From assembly GCF_016906535.1 (NCBI RefSeq), contig NC_057378.1:1922001-1986000 (forward strand): DNA of 64,000 bases, in the 5' to 3' direction. Below the pieces are notes generated by a model. It did not search any database. It was not told where the DNA came from and worked only from the letters and a program-made list of their open reading frames with translations. Source of the stretch: Rhizoctonia solani. Taxonomy: Eukaryota > Basidiomycota > Agaricomycetes > Cantharellales > Ceratobasidiaceae. This document shows, in pieces, positions 1-10,412 of this stretch (the first letter of the stretch is position 1; every line of letters starts with the position of its first letter). Made by a program: the position numbers and the translations under genes.

Positions 1-260
1 GCCATGAATCACCAAACCAGCCATTTCCGGAATGCCCTCCTCCTGAGTCAATAGAAGGAGAGGAAGAATACAAAGTAGAACAGATCATAGATTCCAAGAG
101 GCAACGGGGAAAGTGGTTCTATCTGATCAAATGGAAAGGGTACGGTCCAGAAGACAACTCCTGGGAACCAGAGGAACTACTGGAACATAGTCAGGAAGAA
201 ATCTGTTGCTTCAATAAATCACAACTGAAAAAGGCTTGTGACTCCGCCAAGAGCCTTTAA
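1..260 (+). CDS. C-terminal end of a Ty3/gypsy chromovirus polyprotein (chromodomain), 5' truncated by the window
   Basis: The frame is open from position 3 to a TAA at 258-260. It encodes a chromodomain: an EYKVEQIID start, then [19 protein letters not shown], which carries the aromatic residues that bind methylated histone tails in this family. Chromodomains at the end of integrase define chromoviruses, where they steer integration to marked chromatin. The purine tract at 259-271 and the LTR at 272 follow at once, as expected for the 3' end of such an element. The rest of pol lies outside the window. The same protein end occurs in the complete element at 36600-42997, but the two LTRs are unrelated, so this is a different family. 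Confidence 0.9.
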   Translation, partial: HESPNQPFPECPPPESIEGEEEYKVEQIIDSKRQRGKWFYLIKWKGYGPEDNSWEPEELLEHSQEEICCFNKSQLKKACDSAKSL

Positions 261-271
261 GGGGGGGGCAA

Positions 272-832
272 TGTTACAACCTTCTTACATATACCACTGG
301 ACTCGCACGATTTTTCTGATATTTTTAGTATTTTTTACGGACTTTATATCTTATGTTTTTCAATCACGTGATCTCGGCGCTTACTATGCCAAGATGCCGC
401 GCCGAGATGCCGTGCCAAGGGCGCTTAGGAGAAATCCATGCTTCTGCGCAGCCTGCAGCACGCTTCCCTTTTTCACACGGACTCTTCTTTTCTCATGAGC
501 ACAGACCATGTAGATAGTGTGCTCTTGTCTATATATACAGCAGGGAAATTGCTTGGAGACCCCAAGTCAATTTTACCTTGTCTCATATTCATTGAGGAGG
601 CATCAGCCAGCTAAGTAGCCGGTCCCCAGAAGTTCAGCTAACGCACCACCCCTTACTTAACCTATCACACCTCCCAGGCCTAAGGCCCCCTTGCAGTAGT
701 ATAGTTAGTAGACCGCCTTAAGCGGTATTAGGATAGCCTAGTTTAGTAGTAGGTTACCTTGTTGCTTGTAGTAGTACGGCCCTAAGCGCCTGCTCCCACC
801 AGCGTGTACCCACCTTACAGTGGTGTACAACA
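272..832 (+). repeat. 3' LTR of the left-edge chromovirus
   Basis: The repeat starts TGTTACAAC right after the polypurine tract and ends TGTACAACA, giving the TG...CA ends of an LTR at 561 bp. It contains a TATATATA-like stretch near 530-538 as a likely promoter. The 5' partner is outside the window, so the exact ends and target duplication cannot be checked here. Confidence 0.8.
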
Positions 833-1849
833 TGGGGGCTGCCTTGCAATCCATTAACCTACTGTTGAAGCCGGGGGAACATACAAAACACCTAATGGAA
901 TATTTACGCAAAGTTTGGGGCCTGTCCAGGGGAGCAGGTACCGCACGGGGCTGAGAGGAGATGAGGCAAGGTTAGGATGGAGGGTCTGTGTAGGTGAAGG
1001 AGGTGGACCGGTTTCCTTTTATTTTATTTTATTTCTTTTTGTACCTTTCTCTCTTTCTTTCTTTTGCTCTCTCTTCACTTTGGACGTGACACCGCCTTTG
1101 GCGCCAATCATAGGAGCAGATACAGGGTCTATATGTATGGGACGGTGTGGGGTGTGTCTCAAAAACACTGCATGGGTGCAGTGGATGGCGGGGGGGCTCA
1201 GGCTTGTCTGTTGGGCTTTGATGACATCACACTGTTTCCCTTTTATTTGAGTTATGTCTTACATACCATAGGTAAAAGACAATAAATCACAGATACCAAA
1301 AAAAAAAAAAATAGTTCTATCCCCAAGCTACTGTGCACCCCCAAGGTGCGGATTTTTGTCAAAATTCGCACCTTCATAGCTCATGGTGAGGTTCCAAATG
1401 GGCCGGTTCTGTCCCAGGCCTGGCCAGGTTTCATATTTTAACACCCGCCAAAAGGCCAGTACCTTCTGCAATCTGTAACTAGGTTACTTTCAGAGAATTG
1501 GATGTCCTGGCATTGTACTAGTATTTGCTTTTAACTTTGAGCCAAGGTGTTGCCTTGTATATTATAGCCCAGGATTTCCTGGCCTCTTCTTAGACAGGAG
1601 CCTTTATGACCCATTATTCCTCCATGTTGATGCAATTGCCTAGGGCTTGTTCCCTGACCGCGAGCAATTCCGCTACGTGCCTAACCTTATCTTGGCGGCT
1701 ATGTGTTGCAGACCTGGGCCCATAGTATGGTAATGCGTGACGCTCTGCATTAAAGCCATAACCATTCCGCAAAGCTTGTCTGGTGATCTTGTCACCTATG
1801 TGCTATACTGTACCCATGGGTCAGTTTAACGCCCAAGCTTGTAACCCGG
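833..1849. other. Non-genic stretch with A-tract and GTGCGG hairpin
   Basis: I see no coding exon. An A-run of about 13 nt near 1300 follows a possible polyadenylation-like AATAAA (about 1281), so the sequence up to it may be the 3' end of a retroposed copy. A near-perfect hairpin lies at 1343-1374: 14-nt arms AAGGTGCGGATTTT and AAAATTCGCACCTT with one mismatch. The same GTGCGGATTTT word forms the ends of the small element at 27496-27678. Confidence 0.4.
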
Positions 1850-2069
1850 CACTGTACAAGGTTATAATGCTGAAAATCAGTGCGTGTGTTTGAGTGAGAA
1901 TTGAGCTGAAATCAAGGTCAATACATACTGATTTTAGGTATCAATTCTTCCATAGTATGGTTCATGCTGAGGGAGGCATACTAACATTGTAATTTTCAGG
2001 CCATATCCTACTGAAAAAAGGAATCTTTTACTGATGTACTGATTTTCAGGATCTTATCACACTACAGTG
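1850..2069 (+). mobile_element. 220-bp MITE, copy 1 (CACTG ends)
   Basis: The element begins CACTGTACAAGG and ends CACACTACAGTG. Its arms are imperfect inverted repeats that also share CTGAAAATCAGT. It is flanked by CGG at 1847-1849 and CGG at 2070-2072, a 3-bp target duplication. A second copy of exactly 220 bp lies inverted at 15153-15372. There is no coding capacity, so it is non-autonomous. CACT(G/A) ends with a 3-bp duplication suggest a CACTA-type source of transposase; that assignment is inference. Confidence 0.8.
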
Positions 2070-2070
2070 C

Positions 2071-2266
2071 GGGTCTTGGCCTGCATTTTCACTTTGCAGT
2101 ACTAGCCGATGAGTCTTGTAATAAGCTTCGCGACTTGATAACCGAGAGGTTCTTGCAATATGAGACTGATTATTCGGAGGTTTTTGTTCCAACCAGTATA
2201 GTTGCGTTCTCCCTAATTGGGGTAGAGTCTCGTTTGAACTACTTCTCGCGTAAACTCAGTGCATAA
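2071..2266 (+). other. Possible coding remnant directly downstream of the MITE
   Basis: The frame beginning GGT CTT GGC is open for about 64 codons to a TAA at 2264-2266 and includes LRDLITERFLQYETDYSEVF. The composition looks protein-like, but I recognise no family and no start codon. It could be the 3' exon of a gene interrupted by the MITE, or chance. Confidence 0.2.
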
Positions 2267-2737
2267 TTGCACAACCTTCCTTTGTATCTGGAATGTGTGG
2301 TACGCTGCACCTTCCACCGTGTTTCCTGGTAGCAGCCAATACAATTCCCAGTTCATAGAAGATTATACAATCAGCGAACAAGTGCACACAGCGTCGGCCA
2401 AGTTAGATTTCGACATTGTTGAGATTTGTTCCTCATAGTTCGATAGCTACAAAGAATGTCAGTGAGCAATGGTAACTCAAGATAAATAAATGTAATTCTC
2501 TATATCCACAGGGGTAGTCTCACAGCACATACAACTTCCAATGTGGGATGCTAAACTTAGGGTTATAGAGGGCGACTTTGTTTACATGCATACTATTCAA
2601 CCCAACCATCACACAAAACCCCGTCTTGGCGATGAGTCAGGACCACTCAATCGTCATTATCATCTTCAGGCTCCTCTGCGATTACATCTAGTAACTCAGG
2701 ACTCAAGGGTAGCATCTTTCCGTGCTTCAGAAATTAG

Positions 2738-5396
2738 TCAAACCTCCCACAATGGTTCACAGACTTGACTCGCCAGCGTATGAACAGCCTGAGCTGTCGG
2801 ACGACCCGCAGGATTGTACGACCAGCAGCTCATAAGTATCGCCCACAGTACGTTCCCAAGTACGCTCCTCTCAGGTATGATGCTCTCGGGCCGTGGAGGC
2901 GTCTTTTTTCGATCTACAATATGCCGGTAGAGCGAGATCTCAGACCGGCTAGAGAACGGAACCTCTGTCGTGAACGCTTCCTGATTCGTATATCAGTAAA
3001 CATAAATACCGCAGAACCACTCAGACAAGCACCAGAATAGTCTGCAACTGCAAGTCAGTTTCATTTACACAAAGAGATGGGCCATCTTACCATTCCGAGC
3101 GCATATATGTCTCCTTCCTTTGTATGACCAGTCTTTCCTCGTAGTATCTCCGGGGCCTGTGATGATATCACGTGAGTTTGCCCAGCGACAGGAGAACGTT
3201 TGGCCCCAGCTTACTGTCCATCTAACCGAGTAGCTCGGACCGGTGTTAGTTTGCGTGAAGTGCAGTGTAGTGCTCAGAAAACTGGCACAGCCAAAGTCGG
3301 TCAGTCTTGGAGCTCCGTTGCGGTCGATGAGAACGTTCGCCTGTAGTTAGTTATTCAGGGAGTCAAGAAAGCTGAGATTGGTATGCCTCGTACTCCTTTC
3401 AGGTCCCCGTGTACCTGATGAACCGAGGTCAAACATCGAGGCAAAGGTGGGTGATAGCCTGGTTTTGATATGGAGTCACTCTACTCACAATATCCATGCT
3501 GTGTAGGTATAAGACTCCTGCGCAGATAGACTTGCTCTGGGAGTCCGGCGTGAGGACGCCTGATGGATAGAGACACGTAACACCAACTCGACTCACTAGC
3601 TCGCATCTGTTGACCGTTGGGTTGCGTGACAGGTAGTGTGGCATGTTTCCGTTGTCTTCCCACTCAGACACCATCGCCAAACATTCGCGGAATACTGTCA
3701 ATCCGATCAGCTCAACGACATTGGGATGCTGGCATTTCGACCATGTATGAATCTCCCGTGCGGCTCGCTGAACACATTCATAAGGCGAGTTGCGAGACGA
3801 TAAAGTGCCGGGCTACCTGCCTTTTGGTACTTTCCAACTAACTCACTTGATTCGCCGTAAGACCGAAACACTTTGATGGCAACGCGTGTTCCAGTACGAA
3901 GTCGACCAACAAATATATCACCCAAGCCGCCAGTAGCGACTGGATGATTGGAGCACAGAGATAAATCAATCGATGGGGTGATATCGACGCAGCCATGGGT
4001 TGTAAGAAGGTTGAGAATTTGGGTGGAGGTCTAAAACAATGAATGTCATAGAGCAGAAAAAGTAAGGAAAAGAAAGAACCATGACAGATGAGACAGTATC
4101 GGAAAGATTCTGTTCAAAATCCAAAGTGGCTCTCTGTGGTTGTAGCGCATTCTGGTTTAGCGCCGAAAATGATTAAAAAACTGAAGATCGTTGAACAACC
4201 AAAACGATTGGAAGGCTATAAAGTAATATGCGCACATGGTCATGAGAAAATTACGGGCAAAACCAAAATTTTAGGATCGCAATGCCGGCCTGGGATCGTA
4301 CATACCAGCTGAATTTGTGAGGTAGAATGAGCAAAATTTAGGGTTGATGGACAAACGTGGAGCCCTACTCACAGGCTATATCCACGACGCAGCATGAGCA
4401 CGAGTGAGAGCGGCGAGACGAATGTACAGTCCCACTCACTTCCTATATCCACGAAGCAAGATGAGCACGAGTGAGAGCGGCGAGACGAATGTACAGTACT
4501 ACTCACAATCTATATCCACGAAACAGGATGCATGAGCACGAGTGAGAGCGGCGAGACGAATGTACAGTCCTACTCACAGTCTATATCCACGACGCAGGAT
4601 AAGCACGAGTGAGAGCGGCGAGACTAATGTACAGTCCTACTCACATACTATATCCACGAAGCAGGATGAGCACAAGTGAGAGCGGCGAGACGAATGTACA
4701 GTCCTACTCACTTGCTATATCCATGACGCAGGATGAGCACGAGTGAGAGCGGCGAGACGAATGTACAGTCCTACTCACAACCTATATCCACGACGCAGGA
4801 TGAGCACGAGTGAGAGCGGCGAGACAAATGTACAGTCCCACTCACTTGCTATATCCACGACGCAGGGTGAGCACAAGTGAGAGCGGCAAGACAAATGTAT
4901 AGTCCTACTCACAGTCTATATCCACGACTCAGGATGAGCACGAGTGAGAGCAGCGAGATAAAGCTATAGCATTACTTACAGGCTTTATCCACGAAGCAGG
5001 ATGAGCACAAGTGAGAGCAGCAAGACGAATGTACAGTCCTACTCACTTGCTATATCCACGACGCAGGATGAGCACGAGTGAGAGCGGTGAGACGAATGTA
5101 CAGTCCTACTCACTTGCTATATCCACGACTCAGGATGAGCACGAGTGAGAGCAGCGAGATAAAGCTATAGCATTACTTACAGGCTTTATCCACGAAGCAG
5201 GATGAGCACGAGTGAGAGCGGCGAGACGAATGTACAGTCCTACTCACATACTATATCCACGACGCAGGATGAGCACGAGTGAGAGCAGCGAGATAAAGCC
5301 ATAGCATTACTTACAGGCTATACCCACGGGCTCACAGTTCAACTTATTAGTTCTCGCCTAGCAAACCTTTCAACCCACCGGGTTTGAATTATTCAT
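2738..5396 (-). CDS. TKL-type protein kinase with N-terminus built from single-codon exons
   Basis: Spliced exons give a complete kinase domain. In order they encode a glycine-rich loop (TGGLGDIFVGRL), VAIKVF, the segment HPNVVELIGL, catalytic loop VHGDLKG (about 3395-3412), DFG (3290-3298), APEIL, DIYALGM and C-lobe CWSYNPAGRPTAQ; the stop is TGA at 2738-2740. This HGDLKG class is greatly expanded in Rhizoctonia-type fungi; substrates are unknown. The proposed start is ATG at 5394-5396, giving MNNSNP before a 61-nt intron. Fifteen 3-nt exons in the array at 4373-5317 and a sixteenth (CTG, 4306-4308) follow, all in phase 0. The connection between 4305 and the exon starting at 4030 is unresolved: either one 275-nt intron or an extra small exon. 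The gene is divergent from the SNF2 gene across 310 bp. The kinase domain is firm; the 5' model is a prediction. Confidence 0.85.
4373..5317 (-). repeat. Array of 14 near-identical introns separating 15 single-codon exons
   Basis: The unit is 67 bp: 64 bp that on the minus strand read as an intron, plus a 3-bp spacer. Every unit starts GTGAGT or GTAAGT, carries CTCTCAC as a branch-point-like site, and ends GGATATAG or GGATAAAG. One unit (4510-4577) has 4 extra bp. The 3-bp spacers lie at 5315, 5248, 5181, 5114, 5047, 4980, 4913, 4846, 4779, 4712, 4645, 4578, 4507, 4440 and 4373 (left base). In gene order they read P Y P Q Q P T Q V Q Y T I E P: seven different triplets and no stop. Two intron subtypes exist; the GTAAGTAATGC type always follows CCT, which points to duplication of blocks. 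Flanking introns at 5318-5378 (61 nt) and 4309-4372 (64 nt, diverged) look like older members. Whether all units splice is untested. Confidence 0.85.
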
Positions 5397-5706
5397 GGCT
5401 GCTCGACTGGTGTATAAAATCTAATCGTCAGACACGATTTCTCCCAGCTCAGCGCAGTCGATACTTCCACACCGGTGGTTAGTATTCACACAAACCTCTA
5501 CTAATGGACCTGTAATCTACTTGGGGGGATTGTTGTGGTCGAGCGCCAGCGGAGGCTAAGGGCAACCCATTATAACATTCTGTCCGCATGTATGTTACGT
5601 GAGCACATCAGCTCACCATTAGCCCGTCACGTGAGATTCGGCACCCCAGGGCCGGCCTTGGCGTGTCGATCTCCAGTCGCCTTTTCTTCTCGATCTCGCT
5701 AACGCC
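5397..5706. promoter_or_regulatory. Divergent promoter region between kinase and SNF2 gene
   Basis: These 310 bp separate two oppositely directed start codons. On the minus strand TTTTATAC lies about 25-30 bp upstream of the kinase ATG and could serve as a TATA element. A CACGTGA-type motif occurs twice, near 5596 and 5627. No other feature is seen. Confidence 0.45.
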
Positions 5707-8700
5707 ATGTCGTCCACTTCTGTACGTGCTTGCTCTTCCTTTTGCTTGTTGATATTGATTCGATGGGTTTAACGCAGCACTCACCGTCACCTGAAACCAT
5801 GACTCGAGCAAGCACAGCAGCTGACACTCCAGCCGCCGCAACACCTGGCTCAACCGCAACTGACCTGCCGAACCTTGCAGAGATGGCAATCACGACACCA
5901 GTGGAGGATGTAGATGCGACGCGTCGAATGGCTCGTCTCAACTTCCTACTCGAACGGTCCTCGCTCTATGCAAAGATCCTGGAAGCACGGATTAATCAGC
6001 AGAAGGAAGAACAAGCAAAAAAGCCCGCAGTCGAAAAGGATACAGCAAAACCGCAAAAAGCCACCGGAAAAGGAAAGAAAAGGGCAAGAGCGAGCGATAG
6101 CTATGATATTGCTGGGCACATCGATTCATCGACACTGGAAAAAGCCAACAAGCGAGCAAGGGGAGAAAAGGTCAAAGAGGAAGAACAGACCACTTCGTTA
6201 CCAAGTATGGAACAGCCAGATCTAATCACAGGAGCAAGACTGAAGGACTACCAACTGGAGGGGGTGAGGTGGATAGCAAGTCTATGGGAGAACGGGCTGA
6301 ACGGGATCCTTGCGGACGAGATGGGACTTGGGTGAGCTGGCTTGCATTGTTTATCGATCTCGACTATTGCTGACTTTACCCAATAAAAGAAAGGTTTGTG
6401 GATCATAACACAATGCACACGTCTCTGATCTATGTTTTAGACCCTGCAAACAATCTCATTCCTTGCGCACATGAAATCCAAAGGGGTGTGGGGCCCGTTC
6501 CTCATTGTCTGCCCTCTGAGTGTGCTGCACAACTGGATATCGGAGTTTGAGAAGTTTGCACCATCAGTGAGTACTAGTATAGCGTTGGTCATTGCTAGCT
6601 CACAAGGTATGACAGATACCGGTGTGTATGTATCACGGCTCCCCTCAACATCGAGTCGAGCTGCGACAGACTGTACTACGACAGCCAACGTCAAACGCAT
6701 CACTGCCTAAACCCAAGCGAGGACGACCGAAGAAAAAGACTGATGACGAACTGCCTGAACAAACGACACAGACGTTCCCGGTTATTGTGACAACTTATGA
6801 CATGGTAAGTGACCCTGTTTCATTGCTCTTCCCCACTGATCCCTTTTTCAGGTCATCAGAGATCGGATACATCTGGCCAAGTTTGGATGGAAGTACATTG
6901 TAGTCGACGAGGGCCATCGACTGAAAAACGTTCGCGCCACATCCAGCTCACCATGAATTTGATATTTACGTGATGACAGATGAACTGCAAGCTGATCCAA
7001 GAGCTGAAGCAGTACCCGAGTGCTAATCGACTGATTCTGACTGGCACACCTCTCCACGTACGTTCTTAAATATCAGACCATATCCACATAGCTCACTTCG
7101 GGGCAGAACAATCTTGCGGAACTATGGTCTTTATTGAACTTTATTCTTCCGGATATCTTCAACGACTTGCACTCGTTCCAACAATGGTTCAACTTTAGCG
7201 AGAATACTGACCTGGGCGACCGAACAGCCGGGATTGTATCACAGCTGCACGCCATTCTGAAGCCGTTCCTGTTGCGTCGACTGAAGACGGATGTGGTGAC
7301 CGACCTACCGCCGAAGAAAGAGTACGTACTGTACGCGCCGTTGACCAGTGAGCAGAAGGATCTATACCAGGCAACACTGGAGAAGGACGTTCGGGACTAC
7401 CTAATGAAACAGGCGTTGGATGCATTGGAGAAGGATGAGGAAAAGGAAGAAGTAGAGGAAGTTGTGGATGAAAAGGACGACAAGAGGAAGCTGAGGAAGC
7501 GGACTAAGCCCGCTGCTCCGGCCTACTTGCTGGAAGATGACGACGATACGTACTTTGATGCCTTGGAAAGAGGCGACTACGATATCCCGGAGGAGACCGA
7601 AGAGGAAAGGAGGAAGAAAGAGAGGGACGCTGCCAAGAGGCAAACAAGTGAGTTGATCATCCCCATTTCATACACGGCTCTGATTTCGCCCTAGTTCGAG
7701 GTGTAAACAACCAGCACTTGCAAAATGTTGTGATGCAACTCCGCAAAGTCTGCTCTCACCCATACCTGTTCGACTGGCCTACGAAACCCGACTCGGATGA
7801 ATCTGTTGTTGACGATACGTTGGTTGCGAAGAGTGGAAAGATGCTGCTTCTGGAACGAATGCTGGATGAACTACTAAAGAAAGGACATAAAGTCTTGATA
7901 TTCTCCCAGTTTACGACGGTGTTGGATATCATTCAGGTTCGTTCAGTTCTCGCATTGATCAATATTCACATTAAATTTGACCATGTGTAGCAATGGTTAA
8001 CTCACTGCAAAGACTTGGAGCACTGTCGAATTGATGGATCTACTTCTCCCGAAGATCGACGTGAACAGATGGACTGGTTTAACAAGTCCGGACATGGACA
8101 TGACGATCCTCGTATCTTTTTGCTTTCGACTCGTGCGGGAGGACTGGGGATTAACCTTGTGGGAGCTGATACGGTCATATTCTTTGATCAGGACTGGGTG
8201 AGTATAGACTACCTCCTCATTAAAACTGGTAACTGATTCAGAGTGGGATTAGAATCCTCAAATGGACTTGCAGGCTCAAGACCGTGCTCATCGTATTGGC
8301 CAAACCAAGCCCGTGTTGATCTTCAGGTTGATCTGCCAGCACACAATCGAGACCAAGATCATGCAGAGTGCGACGAACAAGAGAAAGTTGGAGGCGATGG
8401 TTATTGCCAAGGGTGCGTCCATCGAACCAGTCCCACAAGATACACTAACACTCTTGATAGACAAATTCCGAGGCTTTGAAAGCCGCAAATCTCGCAACGA
8501 GAACCTCGTCAACATGGCAAACGAAATGCTCCAACTCGAAGGCGAAAAGATCAACTTGGTGCATCATGGAGATAAAATCATTTCAGACGCAGATATGGAT
8601 GTCCTGCTCGACCGTCGTCCCGAAGTGTTCACACAGCGTAGCAAGGGCTGGACCGGCAAGAATGAAGGCACGTTCGAGGTGTACGAGGCGGAAAAGGATG

Positions 8701-8741
8701 AAGGGAACGATGGGTTGGCGAGGATGGGTAATGACGAGTAA
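5707..8741 (+). CDS. SNF2-family chromatin remodelling ATPase, Lsh/HELLS (Irc5) type
   Basis: Twelve predicted exons: 5707-5721, 5778-6331, 6390-6393, 6441-6566, 6616-6804, 6852-6929, 6980-7057, 7107-7647, 7695-7936, 7991-8197, 8253-8412, 8461-8741. The start MSSTS is chosen because its donor joins in frame to HSPSPET. Motifs in order are [19 protein letters not shown], the DEGH box, [45 protein letters not shown] and [15 protein letters not shown]. An AT-hook-like KRGRPKKK sits between motifs I and [15 protein letters not shown] and the [11 protein letters not shown] stretch match the Lsh/HELLS/Irc5 branch, which moves nucleosomes and supports DNA methylation or genome stability. The third exon is only 4 nt (AAAG) and supplies part of the Walker A Gly-Lys. 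The gene appears intact. Confidence 0.92.
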
Positions 8742-8970
8742 GGTAGATCTAGGTTTCGTATCTGGGTATAATTTTCTTTTACGTTCGTGTAATTGTTCTC
8801 TCGATTCGAGATGTGTTATAATTATTTCTTTTTCAATGCAATGGTTGTGTCTCTACGCGCGTGATGGCCTGCCCTGAATTTGATCTTGGTGCGGGGCTTG
8901 TGATCGGCGACCACCCACAACAAACGGGCAACTAGTACTGGAGTCTCTGGTTTCTGTGGCTGATATCGGT

Positions 8971-9903
8971 ATGCCTCGATTATCCCAAGCTGCTACGAAT
9001 GCTGCTTCTGCGGAGAGTCAACAGGATGTGGTTATGGCTTCCGAAGGAGTTGATAATTATGAATTGCCCAAGACGTTAGTGACGCGGATTGTCAAGTCAG
9101 CGGTGAGTGCTCAACTATCCAACACAAAGACCGAGTGTCTCATGGGCATGCAACGACTTAGATACCTGAAAACGCCAAAGTTCAAAGAGAAGCAATGCAC
9201 GCGTTCTTGAAAGGCTCGACGGTGTTTATCAACTACCTCGGTGCGTCTCGACCATACCATTTCAACCAACACGAAATTAAAACTCGCCGCATTCGTTAGC
9301 TGCGACAGCACACGAACTGTCACGAGCACGAGGGCACAAATCGGTCGGTGCCGCAGACGTGATCAAGGCTATCGAGACGATCGAGTTTAATACCGACGGA
9401 TTGGTCAAGTTTTTAGAAATGGATTTAGAAGGTGGGTCTCCCTCTTGTTTCTTTTCACTACTTGATATTTAAATATTGTGATAGCGTATAGGCAAGGGAC
9501 GAAAAAGCCTAAACCGGCTGCAAAGCCCAAGCCTAAACAAGGGGATGCAACCACCACTGCTGGTGCATCTGTCGCTGCCTCGGCGTCTGCCTCTACACCT
9601 GCCAGCGCGAGTGGTCGCAAGTTGAAAATTGTCGTTGCGCCTATACGGGATGATGACGAGACGGGTCCGATGGAGGGTGAAGTGGTCGAGATGAGGCAAG
9701 AGGAAGAAGAGGAGGAAGAGGTTGGCGAGGATGTGGACGAGTTGGAGGATGACGGTGAGTCCAATCCTCGAGTTCTTAGAGTACCTATTGACATTGTTGT
9801 AGTGGATGAGGAGCCGGACGAGACGGTTACAGAGGGTGTTAGTTTTGCTACTAGTGGAGTTGAGAGTTCGATGATGGACGAATCGTTTAGGTCGACTACC
9901 TGA
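8971..9903 (+). CDS. DPB4: DNA polymerase epsilon subunit D / CHRAC histone-fold protein (Dpb4/POLE3-like)
   Basis: Five exons (8971-9102, 9162-9240, 9301-9431, 9485-9754, 9803-9903) encode a histone fold: ELPKTLVTRIVKSA, IPENAKVQREAMHAF, KGSTVFINYL, TAHELSRARGHKSVGAADV and IKAIETIEF. This matches the NF-YB-like subunit that pairs with Dpb3/POLE4 in DNA polymerase epsilon and in the CHRAC remodeller. After the fold come a Lys/Pro/Ala-rich linker and a very acidic stretch of repeated Glu, as in other fungal Dpb4 proteins. The ATG at 8971 is the first in frame. It lies 230 bp downstream of the SNF2 gene on the same strand; both are chromatin or replication factors, but each should have its own promoter. 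Confidence 0.9.
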
Positions 9904-10412
9904 TACTATATTTGGCTAGTTCAATTATTTATTGCATTCTTTTGAGAACCCAAGCTAGACCGCGAATCTCATGAATGAGGATCTAGGCCAAGTTTGAGAT
10001 AATTAGAAAGTCATTGATGTGTTTGCTCCGAAACCCGAGGACCTGTCATTGAATTCAACCAATTTGGGAATTGAAGAGACGCCGCCGGGCGCTTGTGTGA
10101 TGTGCCCGGGGGTGTGGGTTAGATCGAGTGAACGTCCATCGCTGCTGTCCAGGCCACTCCTCGTGGCTAGATATCAAGCATCCCTAGTCAAGTGGCAAGA
10201 GTGTAGGGAGACCTGACCTCGCCTGAACGCGTGCTTGGGCTTCCTGGTTCGGCTATCTATCTGTTCTGCCACACACACCGAATCAAACGGGCTCTTTTTC
10301 CGTGTCTAATCGGGATTTGGCAGTGTGCTATTTGGCTTGGTCATCCGACCCTTGGACGCCCGCGATATCGATTATTTTATCCTACAACGACGACCAACGC
10401 TCTACGCCCTAG
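9904..10412. other. Intergenic region upstream of Zn2Cys6 factor 1
   Basis: About 510 bp with no recognisable gene. It must hold the 3' end of the Dpb4-like gene and the promoter of factor 1. No strong TATA box or repeat is visible. Confidence 0.4.

Noticed and set aside
915..1285. Overlapping plus-strand frames near the left LTR
   Set aside because: Low-complexity, T-rich composition and no family resemblance.
4088..4312. Plus-strand open frame opposite the kinase 5' region
   Set aside because: It lies over predicted introns of the minus-strand kinase and resembles no protein.
4373..5317. CRISPR-like array
   Set aside because: Repeats are contiguous with only 3-nt spacers, the sequence is eukaryotic, and each unit has intron signals; there are no cas genes.
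5608..5941. Minus-strand frames over the SNF2 5' end
   Set aside because: Shadows of the SNF2 coding exons and promoter; no start context or family motif.
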